Of a DNA stretch of 64,000 nucleotides, positions 10,551-21,176 are shown one piece after another (position 1 is the first letter of the stretch; every line of letters starts with the position of its first letter). A program made the position numbers and the translations under genes. Origin of the DNA: Ophiura sarsii (Eukaryota; Echinodermata; Ophiuroidea; Amphilepidida; Ophiuridae); NCBI GenBank assembly GCA_035610835.1, contig CM069446.1, positions 5,086,075 to 5,150,074 on the forward strand, written 5' to 3'. The notes below the pieces were generated by a model, which was not told the origin of the DNA, made no database searches, and was given only the letters and a program-made list of their open reading frames with translations.

Positions 10551-10812
10551 ACACATATGCCTTACCATGTTGGTTATTCAACTCATCATCAATATCCAAC
10601 ATTGGTATGTCACCATCATCTAATATTGTACCCAACTATAACACTATAACACACATATGCCTTACCATGTTGGTTATTCAACTAATCATCTATATCCAAC
10701 ATTGGTATATCACCATCATCTAATATTGTACACACATATGCCTTACCATGTTGGTTATTCAACTCATCATCAATATCCAACATTGGTATGTCACCATCAT
10801 CTAATATTGTAC
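10551..10812. repeat. disp: Partial triplication of the 3' end of dispatched exon 7
   Basis: A unit of about 80 bp (words ATGCCTTACCATGTTGG and CCAACATTGGTAT) occurs three times, starting near 10554, 10655 and 10737. The rightmost copy is the real 3' end of exon 7 with its donor. The other two carry the same donor sequence but no acceptor, and the middle copy has an in-frame stop, so they are probably non-coding duplicates inside intron 7. Confidence 0.85.
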
Positions 10813-10946
10813 CCAGCTGTTGTCCATCTACTGTTCTGACTTGCTGTAGCTGCTGTTGCTGAGTTTGTTGCTCGTGTGCTGTGAGAACTCGCTGTAGACC
10901 AGGACTCGCTATGGTCATACTGTCTCCTGGTTTACCAGATGGGAAA
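10747..10946 (-). CDS. disp: Dispatched exon 7: Gln-rich and acidic cytoplasmic loop
   Basis: Acceptor CTGCAG precedes 10946 and donor CATG|GTAAGG follows 10747. It enters in phase 2, which forced the choice of the downstream GTAAGT donor for exon 6. It encodes residues about 622-688: a Gly/Ser segment, a Gln-rich run (EQQTQQQQLQQV) and a C-terminal acidic DDGDIPMLDIDDELNNQHG. The acidic motif is echoed in exon 8. This is the cytoplasmic loop between TM6 and TM7. The last 80 bp of the exon are duplicated twice just downstream. Confidence 0.88.
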
Positions 10947-11400
10947 CTGCAGAATGTGAGGGAGGCAAGGTAACAAGTATATTGTTGGTACAAAGTCATT
11001 CATACTTTGAACAATTATGGAGTGTGTGGTCTGTGTTAAGGTCTTTCAAAATGTCTAATGCAGCCTTGGTTATAGTTTTTCTGATACTTGAACTACCACG
11101 CATTGTTTTACAGGGAAAATGTATATTATGAGATTCAGAGTAATTGTTACGCAAAATTAATATACCAATGTGACACATCTGTGCAGTTTGTGAATATTCT
11201 CTCCGAGCCAAGTATTAACAGATTCAAATCAACCTACATTATCTTAAAAAAGCAAATTATATTTTTGACAAGAAAATACAAGAAATATCAAGGGGCGATC
11301 GAGTGATAGTAAATTATGGCTAGGGTAATGATCCATCAAATGTCAATTCCTAAACTATATGACACATCTCTGTCACAAGATATTATCAAGACTGACTTAC

Positions 11401-11528
11401 CAATATACCTCACAGTGTATCCATCTCTGCCACAGATTAAGTGCAGCAGGCATTATGAGTAGCACAGTTACCCAACAGAAAGACACAATCAGCATCATAA
11501 ACAAACCAAAACTGTAGATGGCTGGAAT
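11401..11528 (-). CDS. disp: Dispatched exon 6: TM6 of the sterol-sensing domain
   Basis: Acceptor TCTTGCAG precedes 11528. Two donors are possible: GAG|GTATAT after 11409 and TTG|GTAAGT after 11401. Only the second, stronger one gives phase 2 and keeps exon 7 open, so I use 11401. The exon encodes IPAIYSFGLFMMLIVSFCW and continues into PAALNLWQRW, which is TM6 plus the start of the cytoplasmic loop. The I-P-A...FGLFM..IV..CW...L..MPAAL pattern is characteristic of Dispatched proteins. Confidence 0.93.
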
Positions 11529-11969
11529 CTGCAAGAGAAAAAAACTTACAAAGTAGTATGCAATTGAGATTCCGTTATTATATTTTTAATCAATTGCATT
11601 TGATATTTTCTTGTCTACTGAGGTTTTGAGGTTGTATACATGGACCCTTTTGCTAGAGTCATATAGTGCTGAAATTTTCAATTTTCTGTTGAGGTGCAAA
11701 ATTGCACCTTACTTTTGAGGTCAAGGTGCAATTTTAGGTGAATCGCAATAGCAACTTGATTTAGGGCTGCAAAACATGTATCGCAATGTTGCACCAGCCT
11801 TTCAAAGTTGTATTTGATGATTTCTAAGGTGCAAATTGCGATACAATACGGGAAATTTGCAGGTCTGGTCATACAAAACTAAATAACCAAAAAGGGACAA
11901 AAACCACACAATTCATGATGGAGAAACATTAACTTTAAGCTCATTTCTGGTAAATATTAAAGTTTTTAC
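11529..11969. other. Dispatched intron 5, no feature seen
   Basis: AT-rich sequence with a degenerate internal inverted repeat around AGGTGCAATTT and AAATTGC words at 11690-11850. No terminal repeats were resolved. Confidence 0.4.
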
Positions 11970-12130
11970 CTGTGATGCCATATTGGCAGCAAATGCCCCT
12001 GCGGTCGTAACAGACGTGAAGAATGTTGCTGTTCCTGCCATTTTCAATGTGTATGCCATACGAACTCTGGGATCAAGTATGTGTTCGGCTTGACGGAATG
12101 TGTTCACAAAAACAAACACATCATCAACAC
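11970..12130 (-). CDS. disp: Dispatched exon 5: GVDD motif, TM4-TM5
   Basis: Acceptor TTTTGACAG precedes 12130 and donor CACAG|GTAAAA follows 11970. It enters in phase 1 and leaves in phase 0. It encodes GVDDVFVFVNTFRQAEH, the acidic dyad at the end of TM4 that in Dispatched and other RND transporters is part of the cation-coupling site. It then encodes a loop and TM5 (KMAGTATFFTSVTTAGAFAA). This is the most diagnostic exon for the family. Confidence 0.96.
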
Positions 12131-13394
12131 CTGTCAAAAATAATATATCATGAATAATATGTACTGAGAAAAGTGAAAATCTTGAGTATTGTACTTTTGG
12201 CTTCCAATGGCTTACATTTTGCATTCAATATCTGCCATCGGAATTTATGAATTAGTTATTCTGGTATAAGTACAGCTGTTGTGCTTAATTCAGTTATGTC
12301 ATGGTATCAGTGCAGCCAATATTATGACTTCATTCTCTTGATTGGGGTTGTTATGTCAATTGATCTTACCCATTCTCAGAATCACGCTGTCATTTCTCTC
12401 CCATTGACAAAGTACAGGGGGACATCTCTTTTTAAGTGAAACAAAAACGGACAACTTTTTATAATAATATGTGAAAGGTGATCAAAGTTCAAAATATTTC
12501 ATGAACAAATAAGAGGATTTTGACCTGTATCGACCTTTCACCCATTGACTTCTATCTATAGTGACCTTTTCCCTTTGTGTAGGGAGGGACATTTACTGGA
12601 ACAGCCAACTGACTAATCAGGGGCAAGTAAAACTTATTTGTAACGTCAAGCTGATAGTGAGAATTGATGTCAAAATGACCTAATTGGAGCCAAAATAGCT
12701 TCAGTGATGCCATAAAAGCCACAGGATGCCATGCATTTATCAGATGTAGTAAAGCACAATGATGTGGTACACTAAATCTGGGATTTAAATTGTCATCTAA
12801 GTGAAATATTTATTGCACTGCGCTGAAATGATGACATCAATATTTAAAATAACATGCCAAATTCACCAGGCAAAGTGCATGATCTGATTAGTCCTGCACA
12901 CAATTCTTGTTCCCGTAACCTGGCGAGAAACCCTAAGGAAGTCTTAACCTAACCCTAAACCTATACCATGTGTTTCCAGTAACCTGGCAAAGGACCCCCT
13001 AATTTTAACCTAAACCTTACTCTAAACCCTAACCCTAAACCCTAATCCCTTACCCTAAAAGACCTTGGTCTTTGAGGGGTCGCGCTCTGATGCTGGTTTT
13101 TGGAATGGGGTCACCATCAGAAAAAGGTTGAAAATGTACTGTATTACTGTATAATTTTGTAGTTATATAGCATGATAATAACCCCAATGTAAGTTATCGC
13201 CTCCCCGCAATAGAATCGATCATTCCAATCAATATCTGCGCAGAGATTATGGGGAATTATTGCATGATTATGTGACTTTGCTCTGTGAGGGGTCGCACTC
13301 TGATGCTGGTTTTTGGAATGGGGTCACCATCAGAAAAAGGTTGGGAACCACTTGTATAGGGTAAACAGATTCTACAAAATGCCATACAACTTAC
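12131..13394. repeat. Dispatched intron 4 with telomere-like words and a 57-bp direct repeat
   Basis: Scattered AACCCTAA-type words occur at about 12943-13053. A segment of about 57 bp (GAGGGGTCGC through AGAAAAAGGTTG) is repeated at 13074-13130 and 13288-13344. This looks like a degenerate member or remnant of the AACCCTAACC-bounded elements seen at 17018 and 33628, but I cannot define its ends. Confidence 0.4.
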
Positions 13395-13666
13395 CAATTC
13401 CAATCACTAAAAATGCTGACACCAGGTTGAGCAGTCCAAGCGCATCAATTCCGCACAGAACATGGAACACAAAGTATGCCCAGGCAAAGCTGAGAAAAAT
13501 ACTGAGGGCGCCACATATGGTAAGCCAGAAGGAGAAGGACGTGAAGATGAAAAGCAGTATGGTGATGCTGATCACACAGGGTAAAGCCAACATCAGATCA
13601 TGGTTGATGGTGGTTGTCACCTCGTAGTCAAAGATTTCTGTGCCGCCATACAAAACACTCACCTCA
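13395..13666 (-). CDS. disp: Dispatched exon 4: TM2-TM4 of the sterol-sensing domain
   Basis: Acceptor AACCCAG precedes 13666 and donor ATTG|GTAAGT follows 13395. Ninety-odd residues start with SEVSVLYGGTEIFDYEV, the conserved pre-TM2 segment of Dispatched. Three hydrophobic stretches follow: LALPCVISITILLFIFTSF, WLTICGALSIFLSFAWAY, and LGLLNLVSAFLVIGIG. The last continues across the splice into GVDD in exon 5. Phase 2 in and phase 1 out fit both neighbours. The small plus-strand frame at 13313-13627 is a shadow. Confidence 0.96.
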
Positions 13667-14200
13667 CTGGGTTAGCAATAGGAGAATTATAGATTAGTAA
13701 TCAAATATCATGATTGAATTATTGGAGAAGGGGTGTTTTCAGCTTTTTGAATAAGAACATTTTATCTTACAAAATTGAAACAGTGATTGATTGAATGATT
13801 GATTGATTGATTGTAACATGATTAATTGATCGATTTTCTTCAGTTTGTTTGATTGTTAATAAAATTGTCAAAGCAGTGACCACAGTGGTTTGGCCCATAG
13901 TTTGGTCACAACTCTGTTTATGCATTGTTCAATCATAAAACAATGCTTACTCAAAAATATTTTGCACTAAGAAATTAACATTTTCTAGGAATTCATTCGA
14001 TCTCCCCCAAGAATTTCTATGGAATTTGGGTACAACATGTGAGTAGCACTCCAAGAGTTTGAGCTTGAACCATAACTTTATTGGGCATTCGATAGTCCGA
14101 ATATTTAGGAAAAAATAAAGTGTTCTAAATGTATTACTTTATTGCCAAATCTTTAAATGTTATCTCTTTCTTGAACAAAAAGATATCTTTGTTTTTGTAC

Positions 14201-14316
14201 CTTGTAGATGCCTTATTCAGAAGCTTGACATAAGATGTGACAAATTTCTTGTACTCTCCAAATTGTTCGCTTGCGGGTATAGAGTTATCTTCTCCCACAG
14301 GTCGGCCAAAATATAT
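14201..14316 (-). CDS. disp: Dispatched exon 3: end of extracellular loop 1
   Basis: Acceptor TTTATTCAG precedes 14316 and donor ACAAG|GTACAA follows 14201. It encodes about 38 residues, IYFGRPVGEDNSIPASEQFG through VTSYVKLLNKAST, the membrane-proximal part of loop 1. The (I/V)YFG.P segment is typical of the family. Phase 0 in, phase 2 out. Confidence 0.9.
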
Positions 14317-15780
14317 CTGAATAAAAGAAAACACAATATTCAATAAATCAATTAGCACAAAGACAAAATAGCTCAGAATGCTATAATTACCCTTCTCTAA
14401 AGCACTTAAATCTATATTTACATTTTTACTTATAACTCACTATTTTATATTGTATTGTATATTTCAAACTTTGCATACCATTTACTTTGTTTAATGATAC
14501 TGTGTAAATATATATACTTGGTCTTGGTTCAATATTAATGTTGTAGCACAAAGAGGCTTGTCCATAATGGATTTGATTTAAATGTAAATTGTGAATAGTA
14601 TTATATTATATTGGCACTCTGTCTTTCAGTATTGTAAAGACCAAGGTGAAGTGCAGCCACTATTTGAAGCAACTATTGAATGCTAGAGAAGTTTATCAAG
14701 TTCATGGATGAGTGAAAAACTACACTTATTCTTTTTAGCACAGGGGTTTACTAGTCTGCCAACTGCTTTTTTTAGATCTGAGAGGGCTTTGTTTGTTAAT
14801 TGAGCTTTTAAGGGGTTTTTTGTTATCATAAATATGTTCATATACCGTAGTGGTTTTCTATGATCACTGTTAACATTTTGTCCTAAAAGATGTCAGGAAA
14901 CAAGAGAATGCCAACTTATAAGTTTGTTCTGGTGGTTTTGGGGTTTTTTCTTCTTATTTTTTTAAAAATTCTTTATTCAATGATACATATAATTATACAA
15001 TAACATCAATATTTACAAAATGTAGTATTTAAGATATTTAATTGTTCTGGTTGTGTGGGTGTGTGTGTGGGTGTTGTTCTAAGTAATCGAATAATCTTAC
15101 ACTGCCTAGAAAATGAAGCCGGAAGGGTCAACGCTGAAATCAACTCTTTCCCAGCGCTTGATGTCTATAGTTTATAGACACCTTAAATAGTTGAGGCTAG
15201 ACACCAGGAAATAAGCAGCTTTTAAGTATAGGTTACATTTTGCTACACAAAATCCTTATCTAAAGATCACATTAAATAAAGTATCAAGTCATGGGTGTGA
15301 ATATAAATGGAAGAAATTAATTTGAAATGTAATTGGGTGTCACTTAGCCAACATAAAAAATCCATAAAGTTTCAAGATCTGACTGTTAATCAAAATATAT
15401 TTTCATAAAAGATAGGTCTATTTACATTACAGACAATGCAGGAAGTTCATAAGATAAACCCAACAACCACTACATGATTTCCTTGTGGGGATATAGTAAG
15501 AAAGACATAACCACACACAATATGAATATGGTATGCTATTATATGTACAGCAGCCGTAGCAAATGGGTGCTGTTGTCTTAAAGAAAAAGTTGAGATAAAA
15601 GTTTTGAATGTTTCACTAAAATGACACCTTGGTTGATAGGATTGGATACTGCTTTCTGATTTTATGAGGACAAGTTACAGAAAATTGTCTTTATTTTGTT
15701 TGTATAAACCAATGCCTAATTCCATCAATATCTTAAAACATATTTTTACCGCCAACTGAACCCTTTTGCCGCACCAGTAC
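14317..15780. other. Dispatched intron 2 segment, no feature seen
   Basis: AT-rich intron with only a short GT-rich run near 15050. I found no ORF of interest and no paired terminal repeats. Confidence 0.45.
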
Positions 15781-16200
15781 CCTGGAGGGGCACTGACATT
15801 GGAAAAGGGTATAGATATGTGCCGCGCTGAAGACCCCCTTTTTTACCCTCCGCTGCTAGCTCTTATGACCCCCGTTTTGAGCCTGCATCAGTTCTTAAGG
15901 CCCCAATTTTATTGAAAATTCAAAAAAAATTGAAATTTTGCATTCCAAAGCCCCAATTCTTTGAAAAGTCTGCGTTCTAAAACCAAAAGAAATCAAAAAG
16001 TTGCGTTCTTGCTCTCAAAATTGAACTATAGGCCAGTTCTCAAGACCTACTTTTTAAAAAAAAAAATCAGTTCCTAAGACCCTATTTTTCATCATAAAAT
16101 CCACTCAGTTCAGTTCTGTAGCCCCCAACCCCCTTTTTGAGACCCTGTGCGGCACACCCCTACCCCAAAAAAAGTTGAGTGCCCCCCCCCCCCTCCCGGG
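15781..16200. mobile_element. hAT-like nonautonomous element, family A
   Basis: Flanked by a perfect 8-bp TSD ACCAGTAC (15773-15780 and 16201-16208). It begins CCTGGAGGGGCACTGACATT and ends GAGTGCC-poly-C-TCCCGGG. The interior matches 30103-30510 almost throughout. Confidence 0.88.
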
Positions 16201-16280
16201 ACCAGTACAGTCTGTGATAGTATCAAATATGAATTTGAATGCAGCATTAAACTTTTGTTGCGATGGATTAATTGTAAGTA

Positions 16281-16755
16281 CCGTATTATCCCTATTAAGC
16301 GCCCAGGACCTTATAAGCGCCCACCCCCTTTCCACAGGTGACTTTAAAAATATATACTAATTAACCGCCCACCCAAAAAATAAGCTTACTTAAAAGTTAC
16401 TCACATCACACTAAGTCTCGGACTACAAATTGCTTGAAAATAAAGAGGAAATTGTGGTTATTTTAACTTCAGACATACTTGACATATTGTTTGTGATCCA
16501 AAAGTGAACTTAAACCATGTGCTATGCCTTCAAACAGCAACAGAAACCATCCGAAATACGCACGTTTCGTGTTTATTGTCATTCGTGGAGGCCGCCATCT
16601 TGAATTGCAAAACATCGAATTTTGCGGCTTGGGACGTAAAGGTTGTTGAATTTTGCAACCTTGACGGTCAACAACTTTGTAAATCAGTATACAAATAAGC
16701 GCCCACCCAAAATGACTTAGCTAACCGCCCTGGGCGCTTAATAGGGATAATACGG
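16281..16755. mobile_element. TA-flanked MITE with AAGCGCCC motif copies
   Basis: TIRs start CCGTATTATCCCTATTAAGC and run about 28 bp. TA is present on both sides (16279-16280, 16756-16757), as in mariner/Tc1. TAAGCGCCCA-type words recur inside both ends (TTATAAGCGCCC, AATAAGCGCCC), and a CpG-rich stretch lies in the middle. Confidence 0.85.
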
Positions 16756-17017
16756 TACACATGATGTTGAAAAGTATTCAGATGACTTTGTATTTTGAAA
16801 CATGTTTTAAAAAAAACATACACCCATATTTTACCAAATAGTATCCAGCCGCCCTGCAGTAGCAATACTATGATTATGAGTGTTCCTGGCTACGAGCCTA
16901 TAAATGATTAGCACTTTATAGCTATGCGGAAATGGCCAATTTACTATGTGTCCAGAGTTACAATATTGAAATTGTGTGCTTATTTTATGCCAATGTGTGC
17001 AGTTTCAATCATATTTT

Positions 17018-17307
17018 AACCCTAACCAGTAAAGCTAGTTTTTTGTGCGTATCGGGGGGAGGGGGGAAAAAGTGCTATTTTTTTGACCCGAAAAATCACC
17101 CAGCACCCCCCGGGATTCGATCGCCGGACCATCCGCACCCAAATCTGTCCCCCTACCGACTGAGCTAACTCCCTAGGTCACATGCGGCCACCAACTCCGT
17201 GGCCACATATGCCCGCGGTAGGTGACGTCATCGCGGCAATGCAGCAGCACGTGCCTGGAGATAGTTTCTGGCAGTGAGATTTAGTGAGATTCAGTGCGGT
17301 TAGGGTT
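17018..17307 (-). mobile_element. tRNA-Pro-derived element with telomere-like TIRs, copy 1
   Basis: 290 bp bounded by AACCCTAACC and GGTTAGGGTT. Read on the minus strand it contains an A-box-like GTTAGCTCAGTCGGTAG, an anticodon-loop region ATTTGGGTGCGG that resembles tRNA-Pro(TGG), and a B-box-like GATCGAATCCC. SINEs normally lack inverted ends, so the class is uncertain. No TSD is evident. Confidence 0.75.
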
Positions 17308-17334
17308 ATTGCACATCAAAAATTGACATTGATT

Positions 17335-17624
17335 AACCCTAACCAGTAAAGCTAGTTTTTTGTGCGTATCGGGGGGAGGGGGGAAAAAGTGCTATTTTTT
17401 TGACCCGAAAAATCACCCAGCACCCCCCGGGATTCGATCGCCGGACCATCCGCACCCAAATCTGTCCCCCTACCGACTGAGCTAACTCCCTAGGTCACAT
17501 GCGGCCACCAACTCCGTGGCCACATATGCCCGCGGTAGGTGACGTCATCGCGGCAATGCAGCAGCACGTGCCTGGAGATAGTTTCTGGCAGTGAGATTTA
17601 GTGAGATTCAGTGCGGTTAGGGTT
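17335..17624 (-). mobile_element. tRNA-Pro-derived element with telomere-like TIRs, copy 2
   Basis: Appears identical over 290 bp to copy 1, in the same orientation, separated by 27 bp of unrelated sequence. This suggests a very recent duplication or independent insertion of the same source. An assembly artefact is also possible. Confidence 0.8.
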
Positions 17625-18037
17625 AATGTAGAAACCTTTAGACTCCTCAGCTAGAATTTTGGTGATTTTAAGATACTGCCTGTCTCTTGGGAGGGGCACT
17701 CTTATATCAAAGTTGAAAGCATCCTGAAACCCGAATAGACACATCCTCAATGTGATTCTTAAAATCGAGAGAGACTCTTAACAAGGATGTTACTTTGTGA
17801 GACATACCCTTTAACAGGGATATGGCCCTCGAGGTGGAACCTAATTTCTCATAGAATGAACGGAACGCAGGAAGCTGTGTTTGCTTTATAAATATACCTA
17901 AATTAGCATTTTGTGTTCAAGTGGTGGTGGGAAAAGACACTATTCCTTCCTAAAATTGGCCATTTTCGTACCTAAACACGGACCCGCTTAGCGATAATAA
18001 AGACCCATATTAAACATTTTGTTTTACAACCCCATGG
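17625..18037. other. Dispatched intron 2 segment, no feature seen
   Basis: No paired terminal repeats and no plausible exon were found here. Confidence 0.4.
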
Positions 18038-18574
18038 GGCCAACAACAAAAAGTTGACTTGCCCTTTCAGGTCAAAAATGTGGGTCGGATGGTCGGATTT
18101 ATTTTTTTTATTTTTAAACAAGCAGATACTACACAAAAACATGATTTTAAAGAATCATTTACCTGTCAAAGTGACAGCGTAATTTTTGGGAGTGGCCATT
18201 TCGTTCCGTAAAGTAGTAGTAAGATTTAAAGACCCGCACTGTGAATAAAATAATACCTATACATAGACAATCGCCCAACTGACGCTGGTTTTCGGCGAGC
18301 ATGTGTAATAAATTCAGCAGAAAAGCAACCGCCATCTATAAAACGTTTACGCAAGTGAAATAATCATACAATGCGACAGTTGATACAAAGTATGTGAGTA
18401 AATGAAGATTGTATGTGTTTATACCGTATTTAAACGTTAACAGAACATGTTTTGCTATTTCTTAACCAAAATATGACTTTGAAAAATTTAAAAAAAATGA
18501 AAAATAGTGACCCTAAGATTTCCAATAATTTTGGTCGGTCGGAAAGGGCAAGTCAACCTTTTTTTGTGTTGGCC
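18038..18574. mobile_element. MITE family E, copy 1
   Basis: Ends GGCCAACAACAAAAAGTTGA then CTTGCCCTTTC, with the complement at 18550-18574 closing on GGCC. It has inner GTCGG(A/T)CGG(T/A)CGG words on both arms. It matches 34231-34568. Confidence 0.75.
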
Positions 18575-18851
18575 TGGATGCCTACCAATTTTGGGGCCAG
18601 TCAACTGTAGTGTAAGCATGCGTGACCAGAAATATGTGTAATGAAGGGTTGATGTCTTAAATTGGTTGTGTTTACTTGTGTAATATGCTAAAGGGTCTAA
18701 AAAAAAAAGAATTCTTCAAAATTATATCGATATTTTACTTGTTAAGGGGTCAGATTTTGGGGGAAATCATGCAAAAAACTTCATTTTATAGTGAAATTTT
18801 GCTTTACAGGAAATATGAATCTAGGAGGTTGATAGTTGACTCCCCCTAATG

Positions 18852-19160
18852 CAGTGGCGTAACTAGACTTGAAATGGGGGGCTCCTAAGATTTTTTGAGT
18901 AAAGAGATGTGCGCGTAGCGTGCGAAAATTTTCGACTTTAGGGACCGTACGCGCGCATGATTCCTTTCGTCAAATGAACCGACAGTGCCAATCTCAACCG
19001 ACACGATGTCATTATTGGGGGGATTTGGTGTGTACTTTGTTTGTAAATTTCATTTACAGTCCGTACTTGATTTCATTTTGGGGGGAAAGCGGGGTGGGGG
19101 GGCAAGGGTTCCAAGTGGGGGGGCTCCCGCCCCCCCTGCCCCCCGCTGGTTACGCCACTG
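18852..19160. mobile_element. hAT nonautonomous element, family B
   Basis: Ends CAGTGGCGTAACTAG and CTGGTTACGCCACTG, with a perfect 8-bp TSD CCCTAATG (18844-18851 and 19161-19168). The G-rich right arm and C-rich end resemble 23393-23823. Confidence 0.93.
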
Positions 19161-19377
19161 CCCTAATGGTCAAATCCCCCTCCCCCACCCCAGATTTATG
19201 CCTATGATGACCCATAACTCTTACCAGTCTAATTAGCGTAAAATTCATACAATTCCTGAATTATGCAATAGGCACAGATGGCACCTGATAAGGACTTCTT
19301 TGTTCTCAATCTCATCTTTGTAATAATTGGCTTTATTTACTTCATGAATATTTAATAAATTTACCATACAAACTTAC

Positions 19378-19518
19378 CTCACTTCTAATAAAGCTACTGG
19401 AACGATTTGCGCTGTTCATTTCTGTGTCGACATACCAATAGAAAGACTCCTCTTGCATAGCCCATGCTAGGGTGCCCTCCACGTCTGCTAGCTCAGACCC
19501 TACACCATCATATCTTAT
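19378..19518 (-). CDS. disp: Dispatched exon 2: extracellular loop 1
   Basis: Acceptor GATTAG precedes 19518 and donor GTGAG|GTAAGT follows 19378, phase 0 at both ends. It encodes 47 residues: IRYDGVGSELADVEGTLAWA followed by MQEESFYWYVDTEMNSANRS. The YDG...L.W......F.WYVD pattern is typical of Dispatched loop 1. No open-frame call of useful length covers it, so it is easily missed. Confidence 0.92.
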
Positions 19519-19589
19519 CTAATCAAATGAAAGCACAAACAACATGGTAGTTTTAGCAATGATTCAGTTGCAAAGCAGGCAAACCCACT

Positions 19590-19598
19590 GTGGGAGGT

Positions 19599-19630
<32 letters not shown>

Positions 19631-19631
19631 C
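19590..19631. repeat. Poly-G tract
   Basis: Near-uninterrupted run of about 35 G in intron 1. Confidence 0.9.
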
Positions 19632-20870
19632 TGCAGAAGTTGTTGTGAGAATCCTGCAAAGGATTTTGCAAAAATCTATGGATTCACCTCAATTCAAATT
19701 TCAAATAAGGTGTTAGAAGACAGATTATCTACAAGAATCAAATGGATTCTCGCAACTTTACCAGCAGGAATCTTTGCAAGAATGGATTCTTTGATTTTCC
19801 TCAAATTCCTGACCCTGATGTGTCCTAATTTGTACTGTGCCTCCAAGATGGATTTCACTAAACAATATGATTTGACAGTTCTGAGCACATTTTGGAGCGG
19901 AAAATGTAAATGTCATTCCGACTAGCCTATCACCATGACTACTGCCAAATCCATTGTTATACCATTCCGGTTGGTTTTTTTAATTGCATACACTCTATAG
20001 CCAGGTGCATACCATAAAGCATGACAATTTTGTGTACCATTTAATTTCGGGAATTTCACAAGGGCATCAAATTTGCCAACATTTACATGCTAGCAGCAAA
20101 CATTTGTTCCACGACTGCCAGCCAGTGAAGAACTTTGCAATCGCGAAATTTTCATAACAGGAAAATGAACATTATTGATAATTAGCGAAATGTGAATGTC
20201 ACGAAAGTTGCATGCTTTACAGTAGTACCGTAAAAGCCAATATTTGTGTGTAAGATATTTTCGTGCATTTTTTACATTTTTACAAGTAGTTGTTTTTTCG
20301 CGTGACAATGTCGCCCATCCAGCGCCATACAGGAACAATCTTAGATGCAATTGTGTGTGCTATAATTTTCATGGTGCATCTTTAGTGCCCATAAGCATGA
20401 TAAGCACAGAAATAAAACTACCACAAGCATGTTGGCGATGTTTGTCGTATTTAAACTGTCATCAAAGAACTATTAAATGTAATGGAAATCTTTGGGCTAC
20501 AATACATTTATGTTTGCGTTTTTCACGCTCAACACAGCTAGTGCGAAAATAATAACACACAAATATATTATGTTTGTGTATCATACATGTAGGTCTATAT
20601 ATGAAACTACAAATCGCAATTTAAAAACAGGCAAAACAGTTGAAAATCGGCACACCACGAAAAATTAATCGCTCGGAAATGACCACTACATTAAACAATT
20701 AATGGCAAGGCTATCAAAAACAATTGTTTCCTGTACATGATCTAATATAAACACCACCACATCCAGAAAGTTGTTTCAAACCATTTTGAAAAGAACATTA
20801 TGGGAAAATCCATACCTGGGAATTGCACATTAAGACAAGAACAATGCCTATTGATTTAAATCATACACTT
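19632..20870. other. Dispatched intron 1 segment, no clear feature
   Basis: Short open frames (for example 19694-19925, both strands) look protein-like but are antisense to each other and share no recognisable family. Confidence 0.4.
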
Positions 20871-21176
20871 AGGCTATATTTAAAAATCATTTGTCTCAAA
20901 GCTCCCGCACACGTTAGTTAATTGATGCGTGATAGAAAACAATTATTTTATTTATTTTATATTTTTCAAAAGAAAAAAAGAAAAATCCCAAAATATCATA
21001 GATTTTTCAGATTTTCATTGATCACATCATTTAAAATACAAAAGGTCACTTTTACAAGGATTTCAATATTTTATATTTTTAAAAAAAAATTAAAAAACTT
21101 TTAAAAAAAACGCATTCCACATTAGGTTTTGAAAAACTGAAGATCTTTGAGACAAAAGCTTTTGTTAATAAAGCCT
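20871..21176. mobile_element. MITE family F, copy 1
   Basis: Begins AGGCTATATTTAAAAATCAT with TTTGTCTCAAAGCTC and ends GAGACAAAAGCTTTTGTTAA with AAGCCT, next to TTA. The interior matches the inverted copy at 30740-31050, including a GAAATCCTTGTAAAAGTGAC segment. Confidence 0.75.

Noticed and set aside
11401..11409. Earlier donor GAG|GTATAT for exon 6
   Set aside because: It would leave exon 7 in a frame with an immediate stop; the GTAAGT donor after 11401 restores the phase.
12943..13053. Interstitial telomere (AACCCT)n array
   Set aside because: Too irregular and short; more like the ends or remnants of the AACCCTAACC-bounded elements.
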